Assembly (NCBI RefSeq): GCF_018829635.1
Contig: NZ_JAHKKG010000010.1
Span: 1-64,000, forward strand
DNA from: Paractinoplanes bogorensis
GTDB taxonomy: Bacteria > Actinomycetota > Actinomycetes > Mycobacteriales > Micromonosporaceae
Direction of reading: 5' to 3'
DNA: 64,000 bases
Part shown: positions 33,085 through 42,184 of the stretch, piece by piece
Layout: each line of letters starts with the position of its first letter
Position numbering within the stretch: position 1 is the stretch's first letter
Translations under genes and position numbers: made by a program
Notes under the pieces: model-generated
Database searches by the model: none
What the model saw: the letters and a program-made list of their open reading frames with translations, nothing else
What the model was told of the DNA's origin: nothing

Positions 33085-35992
33085 CATACTTGCGGCACTT
33101 CAGGAAGAACTACAACGAGACCTGGACGTCGATCTCGGCATCGATAGCTTGGCGCACACCGCTCAGTTGGCCACCACCCACGATCATCTGAGAAAGGTGC
33201 GGCGTTCCGTCAAGGAGCGTCTGGTCATGGTAGACGAGGCGCGTATACGTCTCGCCTCCGTACTGCCACTCATCGAACAGTTGATGCAAATCTGGCGCTT
33301 CACCCCTTATGGCTGGCCGGAGACTCGCCGGAAGCTACTCGCCGCTCTCGAGTCGGAGAACCTTGCCGGGGTGGGGCCGTGGCTCGAATTCGCTTGGGCC
33401 GCCTTGGCGGAGGGCCGATCTGACTCGCTGACAAGGCTGCTCTCCGACGTTCCCCTGCCCGACGGTGCCCAAGCTCTCACTGAGCGCGCGACGGCGGCCG
33501 CAGTGGGACTTCGCCTACGGGACCTCTCGCCGGTCGAAGAGTTCCTCGTTCGCGGCCGTGCCGGGGTAGAGGTTGGCGGGCAGATCACGCCGCCGGGTCA
33601 GACACGAGCCAGTTTGATCGAACTGCAGCTCAGACTGGCGGCTACTGATGGCCGGTGGCGTGACGTGGACGTGTTGCTCGCCGACCTGGATCGCTGCAGC
33701 CCAGAAGCAGAAACAAGTGTCTACCGTGCCATGATCAGCCGCCTGAACAATTCGGCCCCGGCCGAAGATGCAGACGGAAATCCTTCGGATCTCACGGGGA
33801 GCAGCCTAGAGGTGGGCGCGGAGATAATTGCGCGCGCCCGGCAACAGAAAGACAACGATGAATGGGTACGGTCAGCACATCAAACGATCGAAGGCCTACC
33901 CACCCTCGCGGATGTCCGATCGGAGCTGGACAGGCTCATTCTCCCGGTTCCAGAACTTTGGTGGGCAGTCGCTGTTCGAGCCACGCGGGAGGGCGACTCG
34001 GCAACGGCATCGGCCGCTCTCGATACTGCAAGCACGCAAGCAGGGCCGAGCGATTATGTCCTCGATGCGCACATATGCCAGACCCGAGCGAGCTTGGAAA
34101 ATCAACCCGATGAAACCGCACGACTGCTGGTCCAGGCAGGACTCGATTGGGTTTCATACGGTGATGTCGAAAACGCAAGGTCAGCTTACGAACGCGCCCT
34201 CAGTGAATTCGGCTCGACGGCATCCCGCCAGGAAGTCGCACAATGTCAGATGAGACTGTCCGACTGCGTGATTGCTTTGGCTCAAGATAAAGCCGCAAGT
34301 GCTTTTGAACAGCAGATTCGTGATGGCCTCGCTCGCCTCGATGAGTCTCGCCAAGTGTTCGATGGAGATCTCGGGAGCTACAGCTGGTGTTACATGACCG
34401 AGGCACAGGGGCGAGATTACATCGCGCGACTCATGATCCCGGACCGGTCTGAGCAGCAGTGGCTTGCGTTCTCCGCCGCATTGCGCGCTGTTGCGTATGA
34501 CTTGGATTCGGGCGACCGCTGGCAACTTCTGGCCTCGACTGCCGACAGCTTGGACATGAACGCGGTCGCTCTGTGGGCATCCGCACTCGCCGAGGAGCGA
34601 GATCCCAGCGAATCGGTGATTTCTACACGAATCAGCGTGCTCTGCAATACTGGCAATTACAGCGATGCCCTCGAACGGTTGGACCGCATGCCGGCCGACG
34701 CTTGGAGCGCAGCAATCAGGGCTAACTGCCTCTTACGAATCGGCAGCGCGATGCGTGCACTCGATACCTATGGTGAAATTGTCTTGGACCCCATTATGAC
34801 CTGGGCCTGGTCGCAATATCTCATGACGTCCGTCATCGCCCGTGATCAGCGCAAAGTACACAACCTCGCGCGTCAACTCGAGGACGCTCTCGAATCACGT
34901 TCCGAAGAGTTCGAGGTATTGATCGCCGGCGCAATAGCGAAGCTTGTCGTTGATGCTCCGCGCGATGTCATCATGATTCTTTCGGAAGCGGTTGACACCG
35001 CCACCGGCAGTGACCTGCAAGACGCGCTCCAGATCACGGCAATCGCACGGTTCGTCGACGGAGATCCCGCTACCGGACTTGCGACACTGAGGGAATGGGT
35101 CGCCGCCATATCTCCTATGATAGCGGCCACAGAGTGGCGAATGGTGACACGCCCATTGCTCGAGGCGTTCATGGAGATGCGCAGGCTCCCGCGACCGGAC
35201 GTAACTGAAATCGAAGCCTTGATCGATGCGACTACGCGACCGTCGTCGACCGACCCGATGAGCGACGCCAGAGCGGTCGCGTCACGGGCGACCACGTCTC
35301 CGGACGTCGTCGACGCGGCAGTCTCTCTGCTGGCCGCAGTGGTCGAGGTGACGGAGGACTCGACAAACGGTTCCGCTCTTGCTGCGTTGCCAGAGCGTTG
35401 GGGCGCAGAGAAGAGGCGCATGGAGGAGCAGCGCTCGGTCAGGCGGCCTCCGTTCGAGACCATGAAGCCAGACGAGTCAGAAGGCCAGTCCGATGATCGA
35501 GCCTGGAATGAACCGGACATCCGATTAAGTCTGCCGACTTCCTGGTTCGATGGGCACGATGATCCTGTGAGCACTCATCCGTTGTTCCGCAGGGCTCTTC
35601 CGGAGGCGCGTGCCGTCGCTGATTGGGCCCTTCCGAGCGTTGCCATCAGGGCCTCCGACGAGCTTGAACCGGACGGATACTCCCTACAAGTCGCGAATGA
35701 GGTCATCGCAGTCGGACAGATGCCGCTCAACGCCTGGTTCGTACCGCTCGGTGCACTGGGACAATTTCCCGAAATTGAAGAGAAGGCAGACGATGTGTAT
35801 CGGCCCGCCTGGCTCGATATTGAGTTGATGCCCGGCTCCGGTCGGATAACGCGCGTGAGCCGGGAATTTCGAGATCTGCTCGTCTACGACCGCTGGGATC
35901 TCGTGGCGAGGCTGGTCACCTCGGTGATGAGTCGCAGCGCATTGGACGGGAAGAGGTTTTCCGGCGATACGCGGAATAACATTGGCGTCTAG
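33068..35992 (+). CDS. Large helical-repeat (TPR-like) protein of the protease cassette
   Basis: This encodes 974 residues from the ATG at 33068, which overlaps the protease gene by 17 bp. The N-terminus (1-60) is helical and coiled-coil-like (DILAALQEELQRDLD). Most of the protein is a run of paired helices of TPR-like spacing (for example GDVENARSAYERALSEFGS, NTGNYSDALERLDRMPADAW, GSAMRALDTYGEIVL). The last about 130 residues (from about 845) look like a separate alpha/beta domain ending VYDRWDLVARLVTSVMS-like (LLVYDRWDLVARLV). I do not recognise a named family. Its size and coupling suggest a scaffold or sensor that controls the protease. Confidence 0.7.
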   Translation: MNSLGDILAALQEELQRDLDVDLGIDSLAHTAQLATTHDHLRKVRRSVKERLVMVDEARIRLASVLPLIEQLMQIWRFTPYGWPETRRKLLAALESENLAGVGPWLEFAWAALAEGRSDSLTRLLSDVPLPDGAQALTERATAAAVGLRLRDLSPVEEFLVRGRAGVEVGGQITPPGQTRASLIELQLRLAATDGRWRDVDVLLADLDRCSPEAETSVYRAMISRLNNSAPAEDADGNPSDLTGSSLEVGAEIIARARQQKDNDEWVRSAHQTIEGLPTLADVRSELDRLILPVPELWWAVAVRATREGDSATASAALDTASTQAGPSDYVLDAHICQTRASLENQPDETARLLVQAGLDWVSYGDVENARSAYERALSEFGSTASRQEVAQCQMRLSDCVIALAQDKAASAFEQQIRDGLARLDESRQVFDGDLGSYSWCYMTEAQGRDYIARLMIPDRSEQQWLAFSAALRAVAYDLDSGDRWQLLASTADSLDMNAVALWASALAEERDPSESVISTRISVLCNTGNYSDALERLDRMPADAWSAAIRANCLLRIGSAMRALDTYGEIVLDPIMTWAWSQYLMTSVIARDQRKVHNLARQLEDALESRSEEFEVLIAGAIAKLVVDAPRDVIMILSEAVDTATGSDLQDALQITAIARFVDGDPATGLATLREWVAAISPMIAATEWRMVTRPLLEAFMEMRRLPRPDVTEIEALIDATTRPSSTDPMSDARAVASRATTSPDVVDAAVSLLAAVVEVTEDSTNGSALAALPERWGAEKRRMEEQRSVRRPPFETMKPDESEGQSDDRAWNEPDIRLSLPTSWFDGHDDPVSTHPLFRRALPEARAVADWALPSVAIRASDELEPDGYSLQVANEVIAVGQMPLNAWFVPLGALGQFPEIEEKADDVYRPAWLDIELMPGSGRITRVSREFRDLLVYDRWDLVARLVTSVMSRSALDGKRFSGDTRNNIGV

Positions 35993-36109
35993 AGATCGGT
36001 CCGAATCATTCGATCACCAGCCGACGGAAGTCTTTCAGTACATCGCCCCGAGAGCAGCGATCAGCTACAGAGCTAGCTCCGTGATGTCCCGGCCCGGCGG
36101 ATGCGGCAG

Positions 36110-36826
36110 TCACGGCTGGACGAGGACCGGCTGGTCCAGGTCGAGGGAGATCGCGCCGCCGGTGCCGTTGCGCAGCTGGCGAGGGGTGCGGCCGATGAAA
36201 CGGCGTAGGGCTCGGGCCAAGTGCGGCTCGTCGAAATAGCCTAGGTCGGTTACCACGTCGGCTACCGGGCTACCGGCCGCCAGTAGGGATGATGCGGACG
36301 TTACGCGTTCGATCTGGCGGAGCGTGCCCTGGGCGAAGCCGGTTGCGGCCCGGAAGCGGCGTTCCAGGGTGCGCGGGGTTACGCCGGGGTGGCCGCCTCG
36401 GCGGACCTCGGCCACCAGGGGGTCGCGGACGATTGCGCCGGCTCGGATCAGGCGGTTGACCAGGGCCTCGGCGTCGTCGGGGCCCGGCGTTTCCCAGCGT
36501 GAACCGTCCAGCCGGAAGAAGCGGTCGGTGGTGTCGGGCAAGTCCAGGCCGCCGTTGAGCAAGGTGGACGTGGGTAGCGCTCGTAGCGAAGTGCCTACCG
36601 CGAAGTCGATGCCGGTGAACGTGGCGCCCTCGGGGACCGGTGCGGTGCGGACGCCGGTTTCGGGGCCGGTTACGGAGGCGTCCGAGTGGCCGTGCTGCTG
36701 CCAGAACACCAAGCCCCAGCTCACGGCTGCGGTCGAGGTCATCTCGGTTACGCGCTCGCTGGTGCAGGTCCACACGCCGCGGACCCACGGGGAATCCGAC
36801 TCGCGCGTGTCGAACCGCAGGTGCAT
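36110..36826 (-). CDS. AraC-family transcription regulator
   Basis: This encodes 238 residues from ATG at 36826; an upstream start adds 24 residues of non-coding character. The N-terminal about 130 residues form a beta-rich sensor of unknown ligand. The C-terminal half carries an AraC DNA-binding region (TPRTLERRFRAATGFAQGTL and VVTDLGYFDEPHLARALRRF, GRTPRQL). It is divergent from the GH5 mannanase gene across a 116-bp region holding a CebR-type operator. A role in mannanase control is possible, but this class often regulates unrelated genes. Confidence 0.85.
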   Translation of the reverse strand: MHLRFDTRESDSPWVRGVWTCTSERVTEMTSTAAVSWGLVFWQQHGHSDASVTGPETGVRTAPVPEGATFTGIDFAVGTSLRALPTSTLLNGGLDLPDTTDRFFRLDGSRWETPGPDDAEALVNRLIRAGAIVRDPLVAEVRRGGHPGVTPRTLERRFRAATGFAQGTLRQIERVTSASSLLAAGSPVADVVTDLGYFDEPHLARALRRFIGRTPRQLRNGTGGAISLDLDQPVLVQP

Positions 36827-36876
36827 CGGGAAAGCGTACGGGAAACCGGTTTTATTGCATTGATGTTTCTTGATGG

Positions 36877-36906
36877 TTGACAACGCTGTCAGGCTCACGC
36901 AATTCT
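36877..36906 (+). promoter_or_regulatory. Predicted promoter of the GH5 gene
   Basis: A consensus TTGACA (-35) at 36877-36882 is followed after 18 bp by AATTCT (-10-like) at 36901-36906. Transcription would start inside the CebR-type operator at 36906-36921. Confidence 0.5.
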
Positions 36907-36921
36907 TGGGAGCGCTCCCAA
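36906..36921. promoter_or_regulatory. CebR-type operator, perfect palindrome
   Basis: TTGGGAGCGCTCCCAA contains the exact 14-bp consensus TGGGAGCGCTCCCA bound by the LacI-family cellulose repressor CebR in Streptomyces. It lies at the predicted transcription start of the GH5 gene, so induction by beta-linked oligosaccharides is likely. Confidence 0.88.
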
Positions 36922-36942
36922 AAATCCCCCGTGAGGTGAGAC

Positions 36943-38310
36943 ATGATCAGACGTAGAAGATGGCTGGCGGGACTGGCCGCCGCGATCGCCGCCGCCGGAC
37001 TCGGGCTGGCCGCCACCGCCCAGCCGGCCGCGGCGGCGACCGGCATCAAGGTCAGCGGCACCCAGATCCTCGAGGGCAACGGCAACCCGTTCGTCATGCG
37101 CGGCGTCAACCATGCGCATACCTGGTACGCGGACCGGTTCTCGTCGCTGGCCGACATCAAGGCGCTGGGCGCCAACACCGTCCGCGTGGTGCTCAGCACG
37201 GGCGACCGGTGGACGAAGAACGACGCCGCCGACGTGTCCCGGGTCATCGCCGAGTGCAAGCGGCTCAAGCTGATCTGCGTGCTCGAGGCCCACGACACCA
37301 CCGGCTACGGCGAGGACGCGGCGGCCACCACGCTCGCGAAGGCCGCCGACTACTGGATCAGCGTGAAGAGTGCGCTGGACGGCCAGGAGAACTACGTCGT
37401 CCTGAACATCGGGAACGAGCCGTACGGGAACACCAACGCCAGCGGCTGGATCGCCGACACCAAGAATGCGATCACCCGGCTGCGGGCGGCCGGCTTCGCG
37501 CACGCGCTGATGGTCGACGCGCCCAACTGGGGCCAGGACTGGCAGTTCATCATGCGCGACAACGCGGCCTCGGTGTTCGCTGCCGACACGCAGAAGAACA
37601 CGATCTTCAGCATTCACATGTACGGGGTGTTCGACACCGCGGCCGAGATCACCGATTACGTGGGCCGGTTCCAGACGGCCGGGCTGCCGCTGGTGATCGG
37701 CGAGTTCGGGTTCAACCACTCGGACGGCAACCCGGACGAGGACACCATCCTGGCCACCGCGCAGGCCCGCGGCATCGGATATCTGGGCTGGTCGTGGAGC
37801 GGCAACGGCGGCGGCGTGGAGTATCTCGACATGGTCACCGGGTTCAACCCGGCCCAGTTGACCACGTGGGGGCAGCGCATCTTCAACGGCGCCAACGGGA
37901 TCAAGTCGACCGCGCGTGAGGCGACCATCTATGGCGGCGGGACGACTACGCCCCCGACGACGCCTCCCACCACTCCCCCGACCACGCCGCCCACGACACC
38001 GCCGACGACTGGTGGCTGCACGGCTACCTATGCCGTCACCGGCTCGTGGGGTTCCGGGTTCCAGGGGGCGGTGACCGTCACTGCGGGCGCTTCGGCGATC
38101 CGGGGCTGGACCGTCACGTGGACCTGGCCGAGCGGGCAGCAGTTCACCAACTCGTGGAACGCGACCGTGACCACCTCGGGCAGCGCCGTCACGGCCCGCA
38201 ACATGTCCTACAACGGCGCGCTGGCCGCCCGGGCGAACACGTCGTGGGGCTTCACCGCCTCGTATACGGGAACCAACACCGCTCCCGCTGTCACCTGTAC
38301 CGCCGCTTAG
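36943..38310 (+). CDS. Secreted GH5 endo-beta-mannanase (or cellulase) with CBM2
   Basis: This encodes 455 residues. A signal peptide with four Arg (MIRRRRWLAG...) ends near residue 31 (PAAAA). The GH5 domain (about 33-325) has the acid/base Glu159 (LNIGNEP) and the nucleophile Glu254 (VIGEFGF); MRGVNHAHTWY and VLEAHDTTGY match the mannanase subfamily more than classic cellulases. A Pro/Thr linker (334-357) precedes a CBM2 (358-455; WGSGFQGAVTV, WNATVT). It degrades plant mannan or cellulose outside the cell. The CebR-type operator lies upstream and a terminator at 38320-38352 follows. Confidence 0.93.
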   Translation: MIRRRRWLAGLAAAIAAAGLGLAATAQPAAAATGIKVSGTQILEGNGNPFVMRGVNHAHTWYADRFSSLADIKALGANTVRVVLSTGDRWTKNDAADVSRVIAECKRLKLICVLEAHDTTGYGEDAAATTLAKAADYWISVKSALDGQENYVVLNIGNEPYGNTNASGWIADTKNAITRLRAAGFAHALMVDAPNWGQDWQFIMRDNAASVFAADTQKNTIFSIHMYGVFDTAAEITDYVGRFQTAGLPLVIGEFGFNHSDGNPDEDTILATAQARGIGYLGWSWSGNGGGVEYLDMVTGFNPAQLTTWGQRIFNGANGIKSTAREATIYGGGTTTPPTTPPTTPPTTPPTTPPTTGGCTATYAVTGSWGSGFQGAVTVTAGASAIRGWTVTWTWPSGQQFTNSWNATVTTSGSAVTARNMSYNGALAARANTSWGFTASYTGTNTAPAVTCTAA

Positions 38311-38319
38311 CGGCACAAA

Positions 38320-38352
38320 GACGCCGGGGCCCGGCCACCTGGCCCCGGCGTC
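38320..38352 (+). terminator. GC-rich hairpin terminator after the GH5 gene
   Basis: A perfect 12-bp stem (GACGCCGGGGCC and complement) with a 9-base loop begins nine bases after the GH5 stop at 38310. There is no T-run, as is common in actinomycetes. Confidence 0.75.
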
Positions 38353-38466
38353 GCCGAACAAAGAGCGCCCAGCTGCGAGGATCCAGCAAGACGCTGCGAG
38401 CATCGGCCTACCTGGTTCCGGGTCCTGCTTCCTACGGTTGATCACGTTGTCCCCCACCAGGAAACG

Positions 38467-38829
38467 GTGTCTGACATGACCGCCAGGAACCAGGTCGACC
38501 TGATCTTCAAGTACCGCGTCGCCGACGAGGCCCGCTTCGCCGAGTCGCAGGAGCTGATCTATCCGCGGACCGAGGCCGACGAGCCGTACCTGATCGAGTA
38601 CCAGGTGTTCCGGCAGCCGGACGGTGTACATCTGCAGCACGAACGCTATTTCGACGAGGACTCGATCTGGCGGCATCTGGAGGTCACCGCGGCCGGTCAG
38701 CAGGCGTGGAACGAGGCCACCGAGCTGATCGAGGTCAACGTGATCGGCCCGGTCGGGGAGAAGTTCCGCGAGGCGTTCGCCGGGCCGGCCGTCTTCTTCT
38801 ACGACCGGGTGCGCGAGGTCGTTCGCTAG
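38467..38829 (+). CDS. Antibiotic-biosynthesis-monooxygenase-like small protein
   Basis: This encodes 120 residues from GTG at 38467; ATG at 38476 is also possible, as AGGAA lies just upstream of both. EADEPYLIEYQVFRQPDGVH, HERYFDEDSIWRHLEVTAA and the strand/helix pattern match the ABM ferredoxin-like fold. Members are often heme- or quinone-acting monooxygenases, but no catalytic residue can be assigned. It precedes an AraC-type gene by 35 bp. Confidence 0.65.
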   Translation: MSDMTARNQVDLIFKYRVADEARFAESQELIYPRTEADEPYLIEYQVFRQPDGVHLQHERYFDEDSIWRHLEVTAAGQQAWNEATELIEVNVIGPVGEKFREAFAGPAVFFYDRVREVVR

Positions 38830-38864
38830 AGCCGGGAAAAGCGCCAGGCCGTAGCGTGGTGATC

Positions 38865-39743
38865 ATGGAACGGCTCGACGAACTCACCGGCCTGATCGAG
38901 CGGCACGGGCGCCCGGGCGCATTCCGGACGCCCGTCCCGCGCCTGACCCTGGTCCGCCAGGATGGCCCGGCCGACCGCGTCGACCTGCACTACTCCACGA
39001 TGATGTGCCTGGTCGCACAGGGGCAGAAGAGCTTTACCGACACGTTCGTCGGCGCGGGCGAAGTGTTCCTCAGCATCCTCGACACCTACGTCCTCGCTGA
39101 CATGAGCGCGGGCTATCGGGCGGCGGTGCTGGAGATCGAAACGAGTCTGCTCCTCGACATTCTCACCGCCGATCCGCTGCCGCCCCCGTCGGGCGTGCCG
39201 CGCGCCTTTGCCAAGGCCGGGGCGGACGCCGCGCTCGTCGACGCGGTGACCCGCTGGGTGCGTCTGCTCGACGAGCCGGACACCGCGGCCGCCCTGGCGC
39301 CCCTGGTCGAGCGCGAGGTGTTGATCCGCCTGCTCACCGGCCCGTTAGGCGCCACCCTGCGGGCCGGCGTGCGGTCACGGCCGGTCGTCGAGGTGCGCGC
39401 CGCCGTCACGTTCATCGTCGAGCACCTCACCGAGCCGTTCACGGTCGGCGACGTGGCCCGGGCGGCCCACGTGAGCGAGGCGACGCTTTTCCGCCTGTTC
39501 AAGGCGACCCTCGGCGTCACGCCCGTCCAATACCGCCAGGCGCACCGCCTCCAGCGCGCCCGGAGCCTGCTGGCCGCCGGCGCACACACGGCCGAGAGCG
39601 CCGCCCTCGCCGTCGGTTACCGCAGTGCGAGCCAGTTCGGCCACGACTACCGGGCCCGCTACGGCCGGACGCCGGGGCGCGACCGTGAGCATCTGATGCG
39701 CCCGGACGTCCGTGCGACCGCGACAAGGCTGCTCAGCTTTTGA
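38865..39743 (+). CDS. AraC-family regulator with AraC_N ligand domain
   Basis: This encodes 292 residues. The N-terminal domain (about 10-160; TPVPRLTLVRQDGP, MMCLVAQGQKSF, GEVFLSIL) is the AraC_N type. The DNA-binding part has TVGDVARAAHVSEATLFRLF and ESAALAVGYRSASQFGHDYR, followed by YGRTPGRDREH. Regulators of this subfamily often control neighbouring oxidoreductases; the small monooxygenase-like gene just upstream is a candidate. The 3' end overlaps the convergent methyltransferase by 11 bp. Confidence 0.88.
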   Translation: MERLDELTGLIERHGRPGAFRTPVPRLTLVRQDGPADRVDLHYSTMMCLVAQGQKSFTDTFVGAGEVFLSILDTYVLADMSAGYRAAVLEIETSLLLDILTADPLPPPSGVPRAFAKAGADAALVDAVTRWVRLLDEPDTAAALAPLVEREVLIRLLTGPLGATLRAGVRSRPVVEVRAAVTFIVEHLTEPFTVGDVARAAHVSEATLFRLFKATLGVTPVQYRQAHRLQRARSLLAAGAHTAESAALAVGYRSASQFGHDYRARYGRTPGRDREHLMRPDVRATATRLLSF

Positions 39744-40509
39744 CGGCCACGCCGCAGAACTGGTTGACGTCGACGTCACCGGTGCCGGCGTCCGGGCGCC
39801 AGCGGTTGCACGGCACGACGACGCCGGGCGAGATCAGTTCGAGCCCGTCGAAGAAGCGGGCGATCTCCGCCGCGCTCCGATATTTGATCTTCGGGGTGCC
39901 GCGCTCGTTCCAGAACTCGACGATCCGGTCGGCCTCGGCCTTGTTGATGTCGTCGCAGCCGTGCGCGATCGTCAGGTAGCTGCCGGCCGGAACGGCGTCG
40001 ACCAGCGTACGGACCGCGGCCCGCGCCTCGTCGTCGTCGCGCAGGAAGTGCAGGATGCCGAGCAGGTTCACCGCGACCGGCTGGGAGAAGTCGAGCGTGT
40101 CCGCCGCCGCCCGGAGGATGGTCGACGGGTCGTTGAGGTCGGCCTCGAAATAGTCCGTACGGCCGGTCAGCAGCTTACGGGCGTGGGTCAGCACCAGCGG
40201 ATCGTTGTCGACGTAGACGACCCGCGTCTCGGGTGCCACCGCCTGCGCCACCTGGTGCGTGTTGTCGGCCGTGGGCAGACCGGAGCCGATGTCGAGGATC
40301 TGCCGGATGCCGCCCTCGCCGACCAGGTAGCGAACCGAGCGCCGCAGGAACTTCCGGTCCTCCTGGGCGAGCGTCACGATCGAGGGCAGGATCCCGGCGA
40401 TCACGTCGCCCGCCTCGCGATCGACCGGGAAGTTGTCGGTGCCGCCGAGCCAGTAGTTCCAGAGTCTGGCCGAGTGCGGTGTGCTCGTGTCCACGGCTCC
40501 CCCGTCCAC
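39733..40509 (-). CDS. SAM-dependent methyltransferase (DUF574-like)
   Basis: This encodes 258 residues. SARLWNYWLGGTDNFPVDRE at the N-terminus is the hallmark of the actinomycete S-adenosylmethionine-dependent methyltransferase family once called DUF574. ILDIGSGLPTADNTHQVA is the SAM-binding loop; VVYVDNDPLVLTHARKLL binds the ribose through Asp. These proteins are abundant in actinomycetes and their substrates are unknown. It is followed by the hydrolase gene on the same strand upstream (15 bp apart). Confidence 0.9.
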   Translation of the reverse strand: MDGGAVDTSTPHSARLWNYWLGGTDNFPVDREAGDVIAGILPSIVTLAQEDRKFLRRSVRYLVGEGGIRQILDIGSGLPTADNTHQVAQAVAPETRVVYVDNDPLVLTHARKLLTGRTDYFEADLNDPSTILRAAADTLDFSQPVAVNLLGILHFLRDDDEARAAVRTLVDAVPAGSYLTIAHGCDDINKAEADRIVEFWNERGTPKIKYRSAAEIARFFDGLELISPGVVVPCNRWRPDAGTGDVDVNQFCGVAVKS

Positions 40510-40524
40510 AATGGTCCGAAGGCC

Positions 40525-41376
40525 CTATCGTGTCAGCTCCACCACCCGGTCGGCCACCGCGGCGACGGCGGAATCGTCGAAGAGAATCGTGTAGTGGTTG
40601 ACGTCGGGCACCAGTTCGGCGGCGAACGGCACCGAAGGTTCGTCGTACAGGCCCGGCGTCTGGTTCTGCAGCCCGCGCGGCGCCCACATCAGCCGGGCCG
40701 GGCAGCGCAGCCGATTGACCGCGTCGACGGTCGCGCGGTCGATCAGCGTGTCGGTTCCATCCGCCCGTACGGCGTCAATGGAGCACGACGACCGCATCGA
40801 CGGGGCTGATCCGGTCAGGTCGCGCCGGACGTACGCCTCGACGGCCGGTGACCAGTCGTCGCGCAGGGCCGGGTGGGCATGGAAGAAGTCGAGGTAGGCC
40901 CGCTCGTCGGCGAACGTCATGCTCAGCCGCTGGACGGCCGGCCCGATCACCGCGGTCAGCACGGCGTCGACGTCGACGTCGGGCGGCACCGGGAAGGCGA
41001 CGCCGCCGTCGATCAGCAGCACCTCGCTGACCCGGCCGGGGTGGGCGGCGGCGGTCGCGGCCACCACGAACCCGCCCATCGAATGCCCGGCCAGCGGCAC
41101 CCGGTCCAGCCCGAGATGGTCGGCCACGGCGATCAGGTCGTCGGCGTGGGCCATCATCCCGTACGGGCCGGGAAGCCCGCCGCTGTGCGCCCGGCCCCGC
41201 AGATCGGGGGCGACCAGCTGGACCCGCCCGGCCAGGGCCTCGGCCAGCGGCGCGAAGGCCATGGCGTTGGCGGTGATGCCGTGCGCCGCGATGACCACCG
41301 GCCCCTCGCCGGGCCATCGGCAGACGCGCAGCGAGCCACCGCGTACGGGAACATCGAATTCCTCGGGTGAAGGCAT
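40525..41376 (-). CDS. Alpha/beta-hydrolase
   Basis: This encodes 283 residues from ATG at 41376, which shares its A with the stop of the upstream dehydrogenase (TGATG), so they are coupled. VVIAAHGITANAMAFAPLAE (oxyanion), AGHSMGGFV (nucleophile Ser) and the late His in DVNHYTILF give the catalytic framework. The fold is of the epoxide-hydrolase/lactonase type. With 3-hydroxybutyrate dehydrogenase in the same operon, a role in short-chain ester or PHB-oligomer breakdown is conceivable, but unproven. Confidence 0.85.
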   Translation of the reverse strand: MPSPEEFDVPVRGGSLRVCRWPGEGPVVIAAHGITANAMAFAPLAEALAGRVQLVAPDLRGRAHSGGLPGPYGMMAHADDLIAVADHLGLDRVPLAGHSMGGFVVAATAAAHPGRVSEVLLIDGGVAFPVPPDVDVDAVLTAVIGPAVQRLSMTFADERAYLDFFHAHPALRDDWSPAVEAYVRRDLTGSAPSMRSSCSIDAVRADGTDTLIDRATVDAVNRLRCPARLMWAPRGLQNQTPGLYDEPSVPFAAELVPDVNHYTILFDDSAVAAVADRVVELTR

Positions 41377-42128
41377 CAGTGGGCCGTCCATCCGCCGTCG
41401 AGCGCGATCGACGCGCCGGTGATCAGGTCGGCGACCGGGGTGCACAGGTAGGCGACCAGCTCGGCCACCTCCTCGGGCGTGATCAGTCGTTTGATCGCCG
41501 GCCGCTCGAGCATGATCTTCTCGATCACCTCGGACTCGCTGATGCCGTGGGCCGCGGCCTGGTCGGCGATCTGTCTGTCGACCAGCGGGGTGCGTACGAA
41601 AGCGGGATTGATGCAGTTGGAGGTCACGCCGCGGCCGGCCGCCTCGAGCGCGATCGTCTTGGACAGGCCCTCGAGGCCGTGCTTGGCGGTCACGTAGGCC
41701 GATTTGTAGGGCGAGGCGATCAGCCCGTGCACCGACGAGATGTTGATGATCCGGCCCCAGCCCCGCTCGTACATGTGCGGCAGCACCCGGCGGGCCAGCC
41801 GGAACGGGGTCTCGACCATGAGCCGCTGCAGGTAGGCGAAACGCTCGGGCGGGAACTCGTGGACCGGCGCCACCACCTGCAGCCCGGCGTTGTTGATCAG
41901 CACGTCGACCTCGGCCCGGAGGGTGTCGGCGACGTCCGGGTCGGCCAGGTCGGCCACGACGGCCCGGCCCCCGATCTGCTCGGCGTCCGCCTCGTGGACG
42001 TCCACCAGCAGCACGTCGGCGCCCGCCGTGGCCAGCCGGGTCGCGATCGCCCGGCCGATTCCGCTCGCGGCCCCCGTAACCAGCGCCGTCCGGCCGGTTA
42101 GGTCGAGCGCGACCACCTGATTGCTCAT
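41376..42128 (-). CDS. 3-hydroxybutyrate dehydrogenase (SDR family)
   Basis: This encodes 250 residues. NAD-binding TGAASGIG (about 18-25), NNAG and the active-site ISSVHGL...YVTAKHG (Ser, Tyr, Lys) mark a classical short-chain dehydrogenase. The segment HGLIASPYKSAYVTAKHGLE and the C-terminal DLITGASIALDGGWTAH are the pattern of 3-hydroxybutyrate dehydrogenases, which convert 3-hydroxybutyrate to acetoacetate with NAD. It is coupled to the downstream hydrolase and divergent from the hydrolase gene at 42185 (56-bp spacer). Confidence 0.88.
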   Translation of the reverse strand: MSNQVVALDLTGRTALVTGAASGIGRAIATRLATAGADVLLVDVHEADAEQIGGRAVVADLADPDVADTLRAEVDVLINNAGLQVVAPVHEFPPERFAYLQRLMVETPFRLARRVLPHMYERGWGRIINISSVHGLIASPYKSAYVTAKHGLEGLSKTIALEAAGRGVTSNCINPAFVRTPLVDRQIADQAAAHGISESEVIEKIMLERPAIKRLITPEEVAELVAYLCTPVADLITGASIALDGGWTAH

Positions 42129-42184
42129 GATCCGAACCTAGAACGACGGTCCCGATCCGGCCAGTCTTGTGTCAGGATCAGCCG

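Noticed and set aside
37944..38013. CRISPR-like short repeats
   Set aside because: The repeated ACGCCGCCCACC-type units encode the Pro/Thr linker of the GH5 protein and lack spacers; no CRISPR array is seen anywhere in the window.
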